Shown here: positions 17,455 to 29,800 of the stretch, piece after piece
Layout: each line of letters starts with the position of its first letter
Position numbering within the stretch: the first letter of the stretch is position 1
Assembly: GCF_009177065.1 (NCBI RefSeq)
Contig: NZ_WEZF01000008.1
Coordinates: 62,001 to 126,000 of the forward strand
Direction of reading: 5' to 3'
Source of the DNA: Tautonia marina
Lineage (GTDB): Bacteria; Planctomycetota; Planctomycetia; Isosphaerales; Isosphaeraceae
DNA: 64,000 nucleotides
The notes under the pieces: model-generated
What the model was told of the DNA's origin: nothing
Database searches by the model: none
The model's input: the letters and a program-made list of their open reading frames with translations, nothing else
Program-made: the position numbers and the translations under genes

Positions 17455-18315
17455 TCAAGACACCGTCCGCCGCGCCACACCCAGGTGACGGGCAATCCGG
17501 GCCGACACCTCTTTCCGGTGCGTCAGGAAGCCCAGGTGTCCCGCCCCTTCAATCGTGACGAACCGCGACGGCGCGATCGACCGCGCCAGCGCCTTCTGCC
17601 GCTCGCTCGTCACAATCACGTCCCGAGTCCCGGCCAGGATCAACGTCGGCGTCTCGACCCGCCAGAGCCGGTCGCTCGCGTCGAACAGTTCGAGCGCCCG
17701 GAGCCGGTCGGCCATCACCCCCTGGTCCGTCTCCCAGCAGCGCCGGACGACGAAGTCGGCCAGCGGCCCCGACTCGGGCTTCCCGCCGTGCAGCAAGTTG
17801 AAAAACTGGTTGATGAACGGGCTGTCGCTCGGCATCGGGAACCGTTCGAGCGCCCTGCGGGCGATCGTCGCCGCCCACTTCCTCCCGAACTGTGCCTCGG
17901 CCCCGAACAGGGCCAGCCGATGGAACCGCCCCGGCGCCTCGATCGCCATCTCCAGGGCCACGGCCCCGCCGTAAGAAACCCCCATCAGGGCCGGCCGCTC
18001 CAGCCCGAGCCGATCAATCGCCGAGAGCAAGGACTTCGCCTCGTCCACCACCCCGACCCCCGCGCATCGGGGCAACAACGCCCCGTCTCCCGAGAGCCCG
18101 ATCAGGTGGACTTCATGCCGCCTCGCCAACCGACGAGCCAGCGGCATCACCATCTTCCAGCCACCCGCCAGCCCCGGAAGCAAGACGATCGGTTCTCCCT
18201 GACCCAATCGGATTGCCTCGTGAGCCCCCCCCTGACCCTCGACCTGCCATCGCGTGATCGGGCTCCACTCCGTCTCCCAGCTCGGGATCGCGCTGTACTT
18301 CGCCGATCGTCGCAT
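17455..18315 (-). CDS. Alpha/beta hydrolase
   Basis: A 286-residue alpha/beta-fold hydrolase. The nucleophile elbow is GVSYGG, the oxyanion region is PIVLLPGLAGGW, the acid lies near LAGTRDVIVTSERQ, and the catalytic His is in IEGAGHLGF. No signal peptide is visible, so it is cytoplasmic. The substrate cannot be told; the cap region is rich in Phe and Arg. It is followed directly by the HD-domain gene and shares its transcript. The 460-bp gap upstream (18316-18775) is described with the adjacent regulatory entry. Confidence 0.88.
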   Translation of the reverse strand: MRRSAKYSAIPSWETEWSPITRWQVEGQGGAHEAIRLGQGEPIVLLPGLAGGWKMVMPLARRLARRHEVHLIGLSGDGALLPRCAGVGVVDEAKSLLSAIDRLGLERPALMGVSYGGAVALEMAIEAPGRFHRLALFGAEAQFGRKWAATIARRALERFPMPSDSPFINQFFNLLHGGKPESGPLADFVVRRCWETDQGVMADRLRALELFDASDRLWRVETPTLILAGTRDVIVTSERQKALARSIAPSRFVTIEGAGHLGFLTHRKEVSARIARHLGVARRTVS

Positions 18316-18549
18316 CGTGATTCACATTCCCAGGATTGAAGGATCGGTTTCTCAAAACCTGACGACCCATCCGCCAGAGGCTTGATCTCCGTTCTGTTGC
18401 ACCTGCCATGCCCGAACATCAGATCACGCCACCGACACACTCATTTCCGTCACTTCGCCCGAACACCCCATCGACATTTCGCTAGCGACTTTCGGCGCCG
18501 AACTTGATCGCCAGCCATTCACCACACACAATTCACTGACGACCCAATG

Positions 18550-18650
18550 GCGACACAACGCAAACTTAATTGATTAATCTATTTGCGACACAAAAAACCC
18601 CATTTAACCCAAATATCCAAAACTCACAAAACACCCAAAACTCGTCAAAA
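18550..18650. promoter_or_regulatory. AT-rich control region: dyad, 9-bp direct repeat and phased A-tracts
   Basis: Within the 460-bp divergent gap between the alpha/beta hydrolase and the sigma-54 activator, this stretch is strikingly AT-rich for its surroundings. It holds CGCAAA (18559-18564) mirrored by TTTGCG (18582-18587) around a TTAAT/ATTAA core. The 9-mer GCGACACAA occurs at 18550-18558 and again at 18585-18593. Runs of A4 follow at about 18620, 18629, 18638 and 18648, spaced 9-10 bp, which predicts bent DNA. It may be an operator and promoter region for either neighbour. I could not fix promoter boxes with confidence. Confidence 0.55.
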
Positions 18651-18775
18651 TCCCCAGACACCCAAACGCGACCGCCGTGACAATTCCCGAGAATCCGTTT
18701 TCGTGAATCAAGGTGGCGATCGATTGTTCGTTGCATTTCGGCGCCGAATCGCTATCGTGAACTCAACGCTCCTCA

Positions 18776-21958
<3,183 letters not shown>

Positions 21959-21985
21959 GCCTCACTCCAGAAGCCTGGAGACATG

Positions 21986-22026
21986 ATTCTCGGGGTGGCT
22001 GTGCGGCCCCCAGCCACCCCGAGAAT
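21986..22026. terminator. Bidirectional terminator between convergent genes
   Basis: A perfect 16-bp stem (21986-22001 pairs with 22011-22026) with a nine-base loop, lying between the end of the sigma-54 activator (21958) and the end of the DUF1501 gene (22049). The right side continues into a T-rich stretch. It can serve both strands. Confidence 0.8.
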
Positions 22027-22048
22027 TCCTCTTGTCTACATTCCTTGA

Positions 22049-23446
22049 TTACACCGCCGACCCCGTATACAGCGGTTCGATCGGCGAACCCGTCACCAGT
22101 TGAATCGGCCGTCCCAGCATATCAATCACCTCGGTTTCTCCTGAGATGCCGAGTGCCCGATAGATCGTCGCCGCCAGGTCAGCCGGGGTGAACGCCATCG
22201 TGGCCGGATAGGCTCCCGACTTGTCCGACCGGCCGATCACCTGGCCCCCCTTCACCCCTGCTCCCGCAAAGGCGGCCGAAAACACCTGCGGCCAGTGGTC
22301 GCGCCCCACCATCGTCTGACCCGGCAGCATCGACAGCTTCGGCGTCCTGCCGAACTCGCCGGCCAGCACCACCAGGGTCTCATCCAGCAAGCCTCTCGCC
22401 TGCAAATCATCGAGCAAGGCAGACACCCCCTGATCGGTCGGCGGCAGCAGGTCCTCGCGCAAGCGTCGGAAAATATCCGCGTGCGAGTCCCACGTCTGCA
22501 CCCGGCCCAGATTCACCTGCACGATCGGGATCTCCGCCTCGATCAACCGCCGGGCCAGCAAGAGCGACTGACCAAACATATGCCTCCCGTAACGGTCTCG
22601 CAGGTGATCCGGCTCCTCGGTCAGATCGAACGCCCGGCCCACCTGACCGCGCTGGAGCATCGTATACGCCTGCTCCCGCTGCTTCGAGAACGATTCCGCC
22701 TCGGCCTTCGCCTGCCAGATTTCCGTCTCCCTCGCCAACGCCTCGGCCAGCGCCCGCCGTCCTCCTAAGCGCTCGACGCTGAACCCCTCCGGCAGGGCCA
22801 GGTTCTCGACCTTGAAATCGTCTCGGTTCGGGTCCTGGGTCAACTGCCAAGGGTCGTACTTCGGGCCGAGGAACCCCGCGTGCTGCCCCGGCCAGGTCAA
22901 GGGGCCTTCCATCAAATAGGTCGGCAGCATCACCCCGCCCGGCAGGCCGTCGGCGTTCGGCCTCAGATACGACATGGCCGAGGCGTAACACGGGTAATCT
23001 CCCCGCGAGGCCACCTTGTCGAAAAACGCCCCCGGCTGCTCCTGGCCGGTCATCACCCAGTGGGTCGCGTTCAGGTGGTTGTTATGCTTATGCGACATCG
23101 TCCGAACCACGGCCAGCTTGTCCGCCCGTTCGGCCAGCCTCGGCATGTGCTCGGCGAAGTGGATGCCCGGTACGCTCGTGGGGATCGTCCCGTACTCCCC
23201 CCGAATCTCCGCCGGGGCCTCCGGCTTCGGGTCGAACGTCTCGTGATGGCTCGCCCCGCCGGTTTGGAAGATGAGGATCACGCCTCTCGCCTTCCGTGAG
23301 GGCGAAGTCGACGGCGATCCGTCGTCATTCCCCCTCGCCCGCGCCGCCAGCAACCCGGAGAGCCCCAGCCCCACGAATCCCGAGAACCCCACCTGCAAGA
23401 ACTCTCGGCGAACGACCCCGTACGGGTGCTGATGCCCGAATGGCAT
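22049..23446 (-). CDS. DUF1501 secreted protein (Tat-type signal)
   Basis: A 465-residue protein of the DUF1501 family, which is large in planctomycetes and related to sulfatases and alkaline phosphatases. It begins with a twin-arginine-like motif VRREFLQVG followed by a glycine-rich hydrophobic stretch. Conserved segments are ILIFQTGGASHHETFDPKPEAPAEIRGEY, MSHKHNNHLNATHWVMTG, VQVNLGRVQTWDSHADIF and VVLAGEFGRTPKLSM. The ATG at 23446 is preceded by GGAGGA at seven bases; the frame upstream is a shadow. These proteins are usually paired with a DUF1549/DUF1553 cytochrome partner, which I do not see beside it. Confidence 0.9.
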   Translation of the reverse strand: MPFGHQHPYGVVRREFLQVGFSGFVGLGLSGLLAARARGNDDGSPSTSPSRKARGVILIFQTGGASHHETFDPKPEAPAEIRGEYGTIPTSVPGIHFAEHMPRLAERADKLAVVRTMSHKHNNHLNATHWVMTGQEQPGAFFDKVASRGDYPCYASAMSYLRPNADGLPGGVMLPTYLMEGPLTWPGQHAGFLGPKYDPWQLTQDPNRDDFKVENLALPEGFSVERLGGRRALAEALARETEIWQAKAEAESFSKQREQAYTMLQRGQVGRAFDLTEEPDHLRDRYGRHMFGQSLLLARRLIEAEIPIVQVNLGRVQTWDSHADIFRRLREDLLPPTDQGVSALLDDLQARGLLDETLVVLAGEFGRTPKLSMLPGQTMVGRDHWPQVFSAAFAGAGVKGGQVIGRSDKSGAYPATMAFTPADLAATIYRALGISGETEVIDMLGRPIQLVTGSPIEPLYTGSAV

Positions 23447-23512
23447 GGCGATTCCTCCCCGGACAACCCCGCCCATCCTCCCGATCCATCGTCCGATCGG
23501 CCCCGACGCCGT

Positions 23513-23540
23513 CTCAACACGATGTTCAACTCGTGTTGAG
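23513..23540. promoter_or_regulatory. Perfect 10-bp inverted repeat upstream of the DUF1501 gene
   Basis: CTCAACACGA (23513-23522) and TCGTGTTGAG (23531-23540) flank eight bases. It lies 67 bp before the DUF1501 start, a position fit for an operator or a leader hairpin. The factor is unknown. Confidence 0.5.
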
Positions 23541-23999
23541 CGTAGCCCGACCCACCCGCCCCGACAAGCGGAAAACCCCCGTCCGCCCTCGCCGCGGGCG
23601 CTCACCCCCTCGATCTTCGATCTCCCCGCGCCCGTTTCGGCCGAAAATTGTGACTCGACTGACCCCTTCCTTCGATACTATGGTTGTGCTTCGATGCACC
23701 GAGCATCCCCGAGCCTCGATCCACTCGCCCGGCCCTCTAATCAAAACACCAACGATTGGGATCCCCGACTCCAACCTGGAACCACCACCCAACCTCCCTT
23801 GGACCGCGCAGCCAACCCCTGTCGATGTCCACCATGACCCGCTCCCAGCTGAACGCAATCATGGACTCATGGATCCCTGGCCCTTCTTTGAGCCCCCTCT
23901 CTCCCGCTTCGCGTCGAGGCGAGCCGAGCGTCGCGCACCTCTTCCCCGCCGGGCCAGGCTTCTGGGAGAGACGATCGCAACTGCTGCGCGCACTCCTGA

Positions 24000-24760
24000 C
24001 GAATCGAACCGGACGATCCTCGCATAACCCCAACATTCTCAAGAACTTCCGTTTTTCCCCCCTCCCGATTGTTGGCGCACCGGGTCGCGCACCGCAGGCG
24101 CACCAACCGCGCACCGCGCCTCGATCAACCCTCTCGACCTCGGGTGACCCCGGCCGGGTGGCACTGGTGGCGTGCCACCAGTGTCTCAGCCAGGCAGACG
24201 GTTCCAAACCCGGCACGCCCCAGAGGCCCATCGGCCGAGTCGATCGGAACCGCAACCTTTGGTTCCGTCGCCCAGAAACGAGCGCCAGACGCGGCGTCGG
24301 GGCTCAGGAACACTGGTGGCACGCCACCAGTGCCACCCGACAGCCACCCCGACGCGTGCCGGACCGTTCGAGACGATCGCCCCTTGCCGCGTTCTCTGTT
24401 CACGAAACGGATCGAGACAACTTCGCGCAAACCCAGAATGGACAATCGCTTCCGTCTCAACCCTCCCGCAATTTCCAGCGCACCGCAGGCGCACCGGCCC
24501 GCGCACCTGAGGCGCATCAACCGCACAATGTGCCCCGATCCGCCCGCTCAACCGCCTGCCTGACGAAACGAACCCATTCGCCTCGCTCCGGGTCTGGAAT
24601 CATCGCCCGAGCGTGTGACGAAACGATCCCATCCGCTACCCAAACCGCATCAGCAAACCCGTTCCCTACAAACACCTTCCGCCATCTCGCCCGGCTGTGT
24701 CCGCAGCGCACTGCACGCGCACCGGATGGCGCACCGCAGTGTATTGAACCGTCTCCAAGC
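24000..24760. repeat. Three diverged repeat units in a gene-free region
   Basis: The 1385-bp gap 23447-24831 has no supported gene. Three related blocks begin near 24000, 24400 and 24560. Each has a GACGAA(A/T)CG-like start, a later CTTCCG and a block of GCGCACC repeats. The 18-mer GCGCACCGCAGGCGCACC is identical at 24087-24104 and 24478-24495, and recurs in altered form near 24713-24745. They look like old duplicated units that have drifted apart. The long plus-strand open frame across them is not convincing. Confidence 0.6.
24156..24338. repeat. Nested-palindrome intergenic element, second version
   Basis: A perfect 28-bp inverted repeat: left arm 24156-24183, right arm 24311-24338, spacer 127 bp. 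Each arm is GGGTGGC plus a 10-bp hairpin CACTGGTGGC with GCCACCAGTG around a two-base loop. The plan is the same as in the element at 6669-6789, but the hairpin sequence differs. This suggests a family of paired palindromes. Confidence 0.9.
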
Positions 24761-24831
24761 TTCTGATTAACCGCCGGTCGCCAACGGCGCGGCCGCTCGC
24801 TCCCTTCGCCTGGAAACCCCCTCGACCGTCC

Positions 24832-27732
24832 ATGAGTATCGCCGAGCAACTCCCGAAGCAGTACGACCCCCAGGACGCCCAGGCCCGCTGGTATCCCTTC
24901 TGGGTCGAGCGGAACTATTTCCAGGCCGACCCCGGCCGCGATGCGCCTCCGTACACCATCGTCATCCCCCCGCCGAACGTCACCGGCGCCTTGCACCTCG
25001 GCCACGCCCTGAACAACACGCTCCAGGACATCCTCATCCGATGGCGTCGGATGCAAGGCTTCGACACCCTCTGGATGCCCGGCACCGACCACGCCGGCAT
25101 CGCCACTCAGGCCGTCGTCGAGAAGCGTCTCTTCACCGAGGAGCACAAGACCCGCCACGACATCGGCCGCGAGGCCCTCGTCTCCCGCATCTGGGCCTGG
25201 AAGCACGAGTACGAGGCCCGCATCCTCGGCCAGCTCCGCCTGATGGGATGCTCCTGCGACTGGTCGCGCACCCGGTTCACCCTCGATGACATCTGCGCCC
25301 GGGCCGTCCGCACGACCTTCTTCCGCCTGTTCAAGGAGGGCAAGATCTTCCGCGGCAAGCGCCTGGTCAACTGGGACACCCAGCTCCGCACCGCCGTCGC
25401 CGACGACGAGATCGAGTACAAGGAGACCGACGGGCACCTCTGGACCATCCGATACCCCGTCACCGGCTCCGACTCCGAGTCCCTCCAGGTCTCCACCACC
25501 CGCCCCGAGACGATGCTCGGCGACACCGCCGTCGCCGTCCATCCCGAGGACGAGCGCTACAAGCACCTGATCGGCAAGACGGTCACGCTCCCCTTGATCG
25601 GCCGGCCGATCCCCGTCATCGCCGACGCCATCCTGGTCGATCCGAAGTTCGGCACCGGCTGCGTCAAGGTCACCCCCGCCCACGACCCGAACGACTACCA
25701 GACCGGGCTGCGTAACCACCTCCCGCAGATCAATCTCCTGAACCCCGACGGCACCTACAACGAGAACGCCGGCCCCTACGCCAATCTCGACCGCCGCGAG
25801 GTCCGCAAGCGCGTCGTCGCCGACCTCGAAGCGCAGGGCCTGCTCGCCAAGACCGAGCCCTACACCAACCGCGTCGGCTACTCCGACCGCTCGAAGACCC
25901 CGATCGAGCCGTACCTCTCCGATCAGTGGTTCGTCCGCATGGCCGACGACGAATCCGGCTCCCCCGGCTTCGCCCAGCAAGCCATGGACGCCGTCACCTC
26001 CGGCCGCCTCAAGATCCACCCCGAACGCTACGCCAAGAGCTACCTCGACTGGCTCGGCGAGAAGCGCGACTGGTGCATCAGCCGGCAACTCTGGTGGGGC
26101 CACCGCATCCCCATCTGGCACTGCGGCACCTGCTCCGAGGCCGACCTGCAGCACGCCTTCGGCGACCGCCCCGACGTCTTCTGGAGCCCCGACGAATCCG
26201 GCTCCGGCTGGCTCATCTGCTCCGAGGCCGACCTGGCCCCCGACGCCCTCGGCCCCGATCACGCCATCGAGCAGGACCCCGACGTCCTCGACACCTGGTT
26301 CAGCTCGGCCCTCTGGCCGCACTCGACCCTCGGCTGGCCCGAGGCGACACCGGAGCTGCAGAAGTACTACCCGACCAGCGTCCTCTCGACCGCTCGGGAC
26401 ATCATCACCCTCTGGGTCGCCCGCATGGTCATCTTCGGCCAGTTCAACATGGGGGACGTGCCGTTCAAGGATGTTTACATCCATTCCGTGATCCAGGACG
26501 GCGACGGCAAGCGGATGTCGAAGTCGCTCGGCAACGGCGTCGACCCGGTCGACATCATCGAGACCTACGGCGCCGACGCCTTGCGGTTCACCCTCGCCTC
26601 CTCGGCGACCGAGACCCAGGACCTGCGGATGCCCGTCGAGCGCATCACCGACGACCAGGGGCGCATCGCCACCCGCAAAGGCCCCGGCCAGCCGATCGCG
26701 TTCGTCCCGGCCGACGAGGCGAAGGACCTGCCGAAGGAGCAGCTCGTCAACACCTCGAAGAAGTTCGAGGAGGGGCGCACCTTCCCCAACAAGTTCTGGA
26801 ACGCCGCCCGCTTCGCCCTGATGAACCTGGAAGGCTACACCCCCGGCCCGGTTCGTGCCGAAGACCTGGCGGTCGAGGACCGCTGGATCCTCAGCCTCCT
26901 CCGCCGCGCCGCCGCCGACGCCACCGCCCAGCTCGACGCCTTCCGCTTCGCCGACCTGGCCAAGGGGCTCCGCGACTTCACCTGGAACGAGTTCTGCGAC
27001 TGGTACGTCGAGTTCATCAAGAACCGCCTCCGCGACGAGGCCACCAAACCGGCCGCCCAGCGCGTGCTGGCGACCGTCCTCGACGGTCTCTGCCGCTTGC
27101 TCCACCCGGTCATGCCGTTCGTGACCGAGTCGGTCTGGCAGGCCCTCGGCGGCGTGGCGAAGTCTCGCGGCCTGCCCGAGCCGGCCGAGGCGGGCGAGAG
27201 CGTCTGCATCGCCTCCTGGCCCTCGTACCCCGACTCCTGGGACGACCCCGAGGCCGAGTACGACATCGCCCAGTGGCAGGAGAAGATCGCCGCCCTGCGG
27301 AACCTCCGCGCCGAGCGTGACGTGCCCAAGGCCGCGAAGATCGAGCCGATTCTCATTGCCCAGGGTCGCGCGGCCGAAGCATTGACGCGGGGGGCTTCGT
27401 ACATTCAATCGCTCGTCGGGGCCGGATCGGTCACGGTCGCCCCCTCGGCCGATCGTCCGGGCGAGAGTGCCGTCACCGTCCTGTCCGACGCCGAGATCAT
27501 CCTGCCGCTGGCCGGCCTGATCGACCCGAAGGCCGAGCTGGCCAAGCTCTCCAAGGCGAAGGCCGACCTGGAGAAGCAGCTCGGCGGCATCCGGTCGAAG
27601 CTCCGCAACGCCTCGTTCGTCGAGCGGGCCCCGGCCGAGGTCGTCGAGCAGCAGCGCACGCGCCTGACCGAGCTGGAAACGCAGCACGCGGCGCTCGTCG
27701 CCCGGATGGCCGAGCTGGGGGGCGGGTCATGA
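24832..27732 (+). CDS. valS: Valyl-tRNA synthetase
   Basis: A 966-residue class I synthetase that charges tRNA-Val. The HIGH-type motif HLGH is at residues 55-58 after PPPNVTGAL, the editing domain (ETMLGDTAVAVHPEDERY, GTGCVKVTPAHDPNDY) is complete, and the KMSKS-type motif reads RMSKS at 561-565. The C-terminal end is a coiled coil with charged heptads (AELAKLSKAKADLEKQL). The length is normal for bacteria. The ATG at 24832 follows the repeat-rich region. It overlaps the next frame at its stop, but the real start of that gene is further downstream. Confidence 0.97.
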   Translation: MSIAEQLPKQYDPQDAQARWYPFWVERNYFQADPGRDAPPYTIVIPPPNVTGALHLGHALNNTLQDILIRWRRMQGFDTLWMPGTDHAGIATQAVVEKRLFTEEHKTRHDIGREALVSRIWAWKHEYEARILGQLRLMGCSCDWSRTRFTLDDICARAVRTTFFRLFKEGKIFRGKRLVNWDTQLRTAVADDEIEYKETDGHLWTIRYPVTGSDSESLQVSTTRPETMLGDTAVAVHPEDERYKHLIGKTVTLPLIGRPIPVIADAILVDPKFGTGCVKVTPAHDPNDYQTGLRNHLPQINLLNPDGTYNENAGPYANLDRREVRKRVVADLEAQGLLAKTEPYTNRVGYSDRSKTPIEPYLSDQWFVRMADDESGSPGFAQQAMDAVTSGRLKIHPERYAKSYLDWLGEKRDWCISRQLWWGHRIPIWHCGTCSEADLQHAFGDRPDVFWSPDESGSGWLICSEADLAPDALGPDHAIEQDPDVLDTWFSSALWPHSTLGWPEATPELQKYYPTSVLSTARDIITLWVARMVIFGQFNMGDVPFKDVYIHSVIQDGDGKRMSKSLGNGVDPVDIIETYGADALRFTLASSATETQDLRMPVERITDDQGRIATRKGPGQPIAFVPADEAKDLPKEQLVNTSKKFEEGRTFPNKFWNAARFALMNLEGYTPGPVRAEDLAVEDRWILSLLRRAAADATAQLDAFRFADLAKGLRDFTWNEFCDWYVEFIKNRLRDEATKPAAQRVLATVLDGLCRLLHPVMPFVTESVWQALGGVAKSRGLPEPAEAGESVCIASWPSYPDSWDDPEAEYDIAQWQEKIAALRNLRAERDVPKAAKIEPILIAQGRAAEALTRGASYIQSLVGAGSVTVAPSADRPGESAVTVLSDAEIILPLAGLIDPKAELAKLSKAKADLEKQLGGIRSKLRNASFVERAPAEVVEQQRTRLTELETQHAALVARMAELGGGS

Positions 27733-27872
27733 TCGCCGAGAAGCACGCGAGCCTCCTCGTTGACCGGCGGGGGGAGCGCCCGTATCATCGACCAGGAACG
27801 GATTGGGACACGCGGCGGTCAGGGTCCGACGTTGGCCCAACCCACCCGCACAGGCCAAACGGGGCATTTGCC

Positions 27873-28268
27873 GTGGCCGTTCAGATGGCGCTGTCGCGCA
27901 TCATCATCAGCGAAACCGGCGAGCAGCAGATCATCTACCTCAAGGAGGTCGGCGGCGAACGGACCTTTCCGATCGTCATCGGCATCTTCGAGGCGACCAG
28001 CATCGATCGCCGCGTCCGGGGGATCGTCCCCCCTCGCCCCCTGACGCACGACCTCTTGGCCAAGGCGGTCGAGCAACTGGGCGGCGAGATCCAGGACATT
28101 TACATCAACGATCTCCGCGATCACACGTATTTCGCCCAGCTCCGCATCCGCCACGAGGGGGAGCTGATCGAGGTCGATAGCCGCCCGAGCGACGCGATCG
28201 CCGTGGCCGTGACCGTCGATGCGCCGATCTACGTCTCGGAGGAGGTGATCGAGGAGGCCGGCCGCTGA
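27873..28268 (+). CDS. Bifunctional nuclease family protein (DUF151)
   Basis: A 131-residue protein of the BFN/DUF151 family, found from bacteria to plants. Key stretches are ISETGEQQIIYLKEVGGER, FPIVIGIFEATSIDRRV, DLLAKAVEQLGGEIQDIYI and IEVDSRPSDAIAVAVTVDAPIYV. Some members are reported to have DNase and RNase activity; the role here is not known. I chose the GTG at 27873 because the family starts close to the segment VQMALSRI; the longer frame from 27729, overlapping valS, has an unlikely composition. It is probably transcribed with valS. Confidence 0.9.
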   Translation: MAVQMALSRIIISETGEQQIIYLKEVGGERTFPIVIGIFEATSIDRRVRGIVPPRPLTHDLLAKAVEQLGGEIQDIYINDLRDHTYFAQLRIRHEGELIEVDSRPSDAIAVAVTVDAPIYVSEEVIEEAGR

Positions 28269-28398
28269 GCCTTCGGCGGCACCCCCTGGACACGCCATCC
28301 TGTTCATGCGATCATCACGGGGTCGATTGGATCGGCCCCGCACCGCTGGTGGATGCGGGCCGCCCGGAAGGACTCCGCGAGGATCCTCGTCACTGGCG

Positions 28399-28866
28399 AT
28401 GTGCGTCGGGATTGCCCTGGCATGGAGCGAACTGCCCACGGAGTTGATCGGGCGGCATCGGCTGGAGCGTCGAGCCCACGAGCGTGGGGGGGAGCGCGAG
28501 GTCCAGTTCCTCTTCCGCGACCGCGATCCCCGCTTGCCCATCTGGCGCGACGGCCGCTTGCAGATCGTCCGCTGGGGCAACTCCCGAGGCCAGAGCCGCT
28601 TCCTTCCCCGGACCGGCTGGACCTGGCGCGAGACGGTCGAATCCGGCGGCTGGCGGCACGCCGAGCCGGTGCTGATCGACATCCCCGCCACGCTCGGCCT
28701 GGAGCAAGGGGTCTGGTTCCGCATCCGCCAGGGGGTCCGCGGCATCCTCGTCCCCGACGAGCGCGGGTTCGCCGTGGCCTACATGATCTGCGAGCCGGCC
28801 ACCCATTACTACCACATCATGACCCGCAGCCGGCGCATGCCCGTGCTCATCGGCGAGCACATTTAA
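28399..28866 (+). CDS. Conserved-looking protein, possible divergent SRAP-type (HMCES/YedK) protein
   Basis: A 155-residue protein starting MCVGIALAWSELP. Its first residue after Met is Cys, as in SRAP proteins, whose Cys2 crosslinks to abasic sites in DNA. Other weak likenesses are RWGN in the middle and SRRMPVLIGEHI at the end, which recalls the HDRMPVIL end of SRAP proteins. The active His of that motif is replaced, and NARAE and EW motifs are not clear. So the homology is tentative. The ATG at 28399 is chosen because Cys2 follows it; the frame upstream is shadow-like. Neighbours are the BFN protein and a convergent phosphoesterase. Confidence 0.6.
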   Translation: MCVGIALAWSELPTELIGRHRLERRAHERGGEREVQFLFRDRDPRLPIWRDGRLQIVRWGNSRGQSRFLPRTGWTWRETVESGGWRHAEPVLIDIPATLGLEQGVWFRIRQGVRGILVPDERGFAVAYMICEPATHYYHIMTRSRRMPVLIGEHI

Positions 28867-28896
28867 GCAGTCGTCGATCGACTGGCCTCGCCCCGC

Positions 28897-29598
28897 TCAG
28901 GTGGCCGGCACGGAGCGAAGCTGGCCCCGGCGGTCGGCCTGCCAGAGCTGGCCCGAGTGCAGATCGAGCAAGGTCAGCCATCCCCCGCCATAGCAGTAGG
29001 TGTCGATGCAAACCACATGGCCCAGGTCGAGCACCTCGCCGTCCTTCTGCGAGGAGTGGCCGACGATCGCCGTCTTTCCCGAGTGGTGCCGATCGGGGAC
29101 ATGGTGGTGCAACGAGGTCCAGTAGAGCAGGTCCGTCGGCTGACTGGCCATCGGCAGACGCGGGTCGTAGTTGGCGTGCATGAACAGGAGCTGATCGGTT
29201 TCGTGCCAGTTGACCAGCCGGTTCAGAAACGCCCGGTGCTCCGGCGGCACATCCTCAAGCGCCCCGTACGACTCGATCGTCTCCAGGCCCCCGCACTGGG
29301 CCCAGACCCGCAGCAAGGGCTCATTCCAGAACTCGACGAGCCGCTTCGGGTCATCGTCGAGGACGTTCAGCGCCTCGATGAACATCAGGTCGTGGTTTCC
29401 CCTCAGCGGGACCAGCCGACAGCGGGATTCGAGGGCGATCAGGCGGTCGATGACCCGTCGGCTGTTGGGTCCGCGGTCGACATAATCGCCGAGGGTCACC
29501 AGGGTATCGTCCGGCCCAATCTGAGCGGCCTCGACCACGGCGTCGAGTGGGGCCGGGTAGCCGTGGATGTCTCCGAGGGCGAAAAGGCGTCCGGGCAT
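28897..29598 (-). CDS. Metallophosphoesterase, serine/threonine-phosphatase-like
   Basis: A 233-residue calcineurin-like phosphoesterase. The metal motifs are DIHG, GDYVDRG, RGNHDLM and, later, MHANYDP and IVGHSS. The order and spacing match bacterial PrpA/PrpE-type and ApaH-type enzymes, which remove phosphate from proteins or split diadenosine tetraphosphate. The GDYVDRGPNSR pattern fits either. I place the start at MPGRLFALGDIHG (29598), the usual family start. The gene is convergent with the SRAP-like gene and has no evident operon partner. Confidence 0.9.
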   Translation of the reverse strand: MPGRLFALGDIHGYPAPLDAVVEAAQIGPDDTLVTLGDYVDRGPNSRRVIDRLIALESRCRLVPLRGNHDLMFIEALNVLDDDPKRLVEFWNEPLLRVWAQCGGLETIESYGALEDVPPEHRAFLNRLVNWHETDQLLFMHANYDPRLPMASQPTDLLYWTSLHHHVPDRHHSGKTAIVGHSSQKDGEVLDLGHVVCIDTYCYGGGWLTLLDLHSGQLWQADRRGQLRSVPAT

Positions 29599-29800
29599 GG
29601 GTGTCTCAGGCTGGCACGTCCCTGGCAGCAATTGCGGATCGACGCTCAATCCTTCCTACGGCCCAACGAACTGCTGGTGACGCCGGGGGCACCCTGGAAT
29701 GCCCGTGGCCGTTCTCATAGCCTAGGACAATCGCCCCCGAGCGGCATCAGCACGCTCTTGAACCGACCCGAACCGAACCCCGCTGACCGGAGCCGGACGC

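Noticed and set aside
23756-24766. A 336-residue plus-strand open frame in the repeat region
   Set aside because: It runs through the nested-palindrome element and the GCGCACC repeats and has low-complexity, Arg/Pro/Ala-rich composition.
24517-27687. A 1056-residue open frame on the minus strand opposite valS
   Set aside because: Its product is dominated by Gly, Ala, Val, Asp and Glu without any motif, as expected for the antisense of a GC-rich gene, and valS is certain on the other strand.
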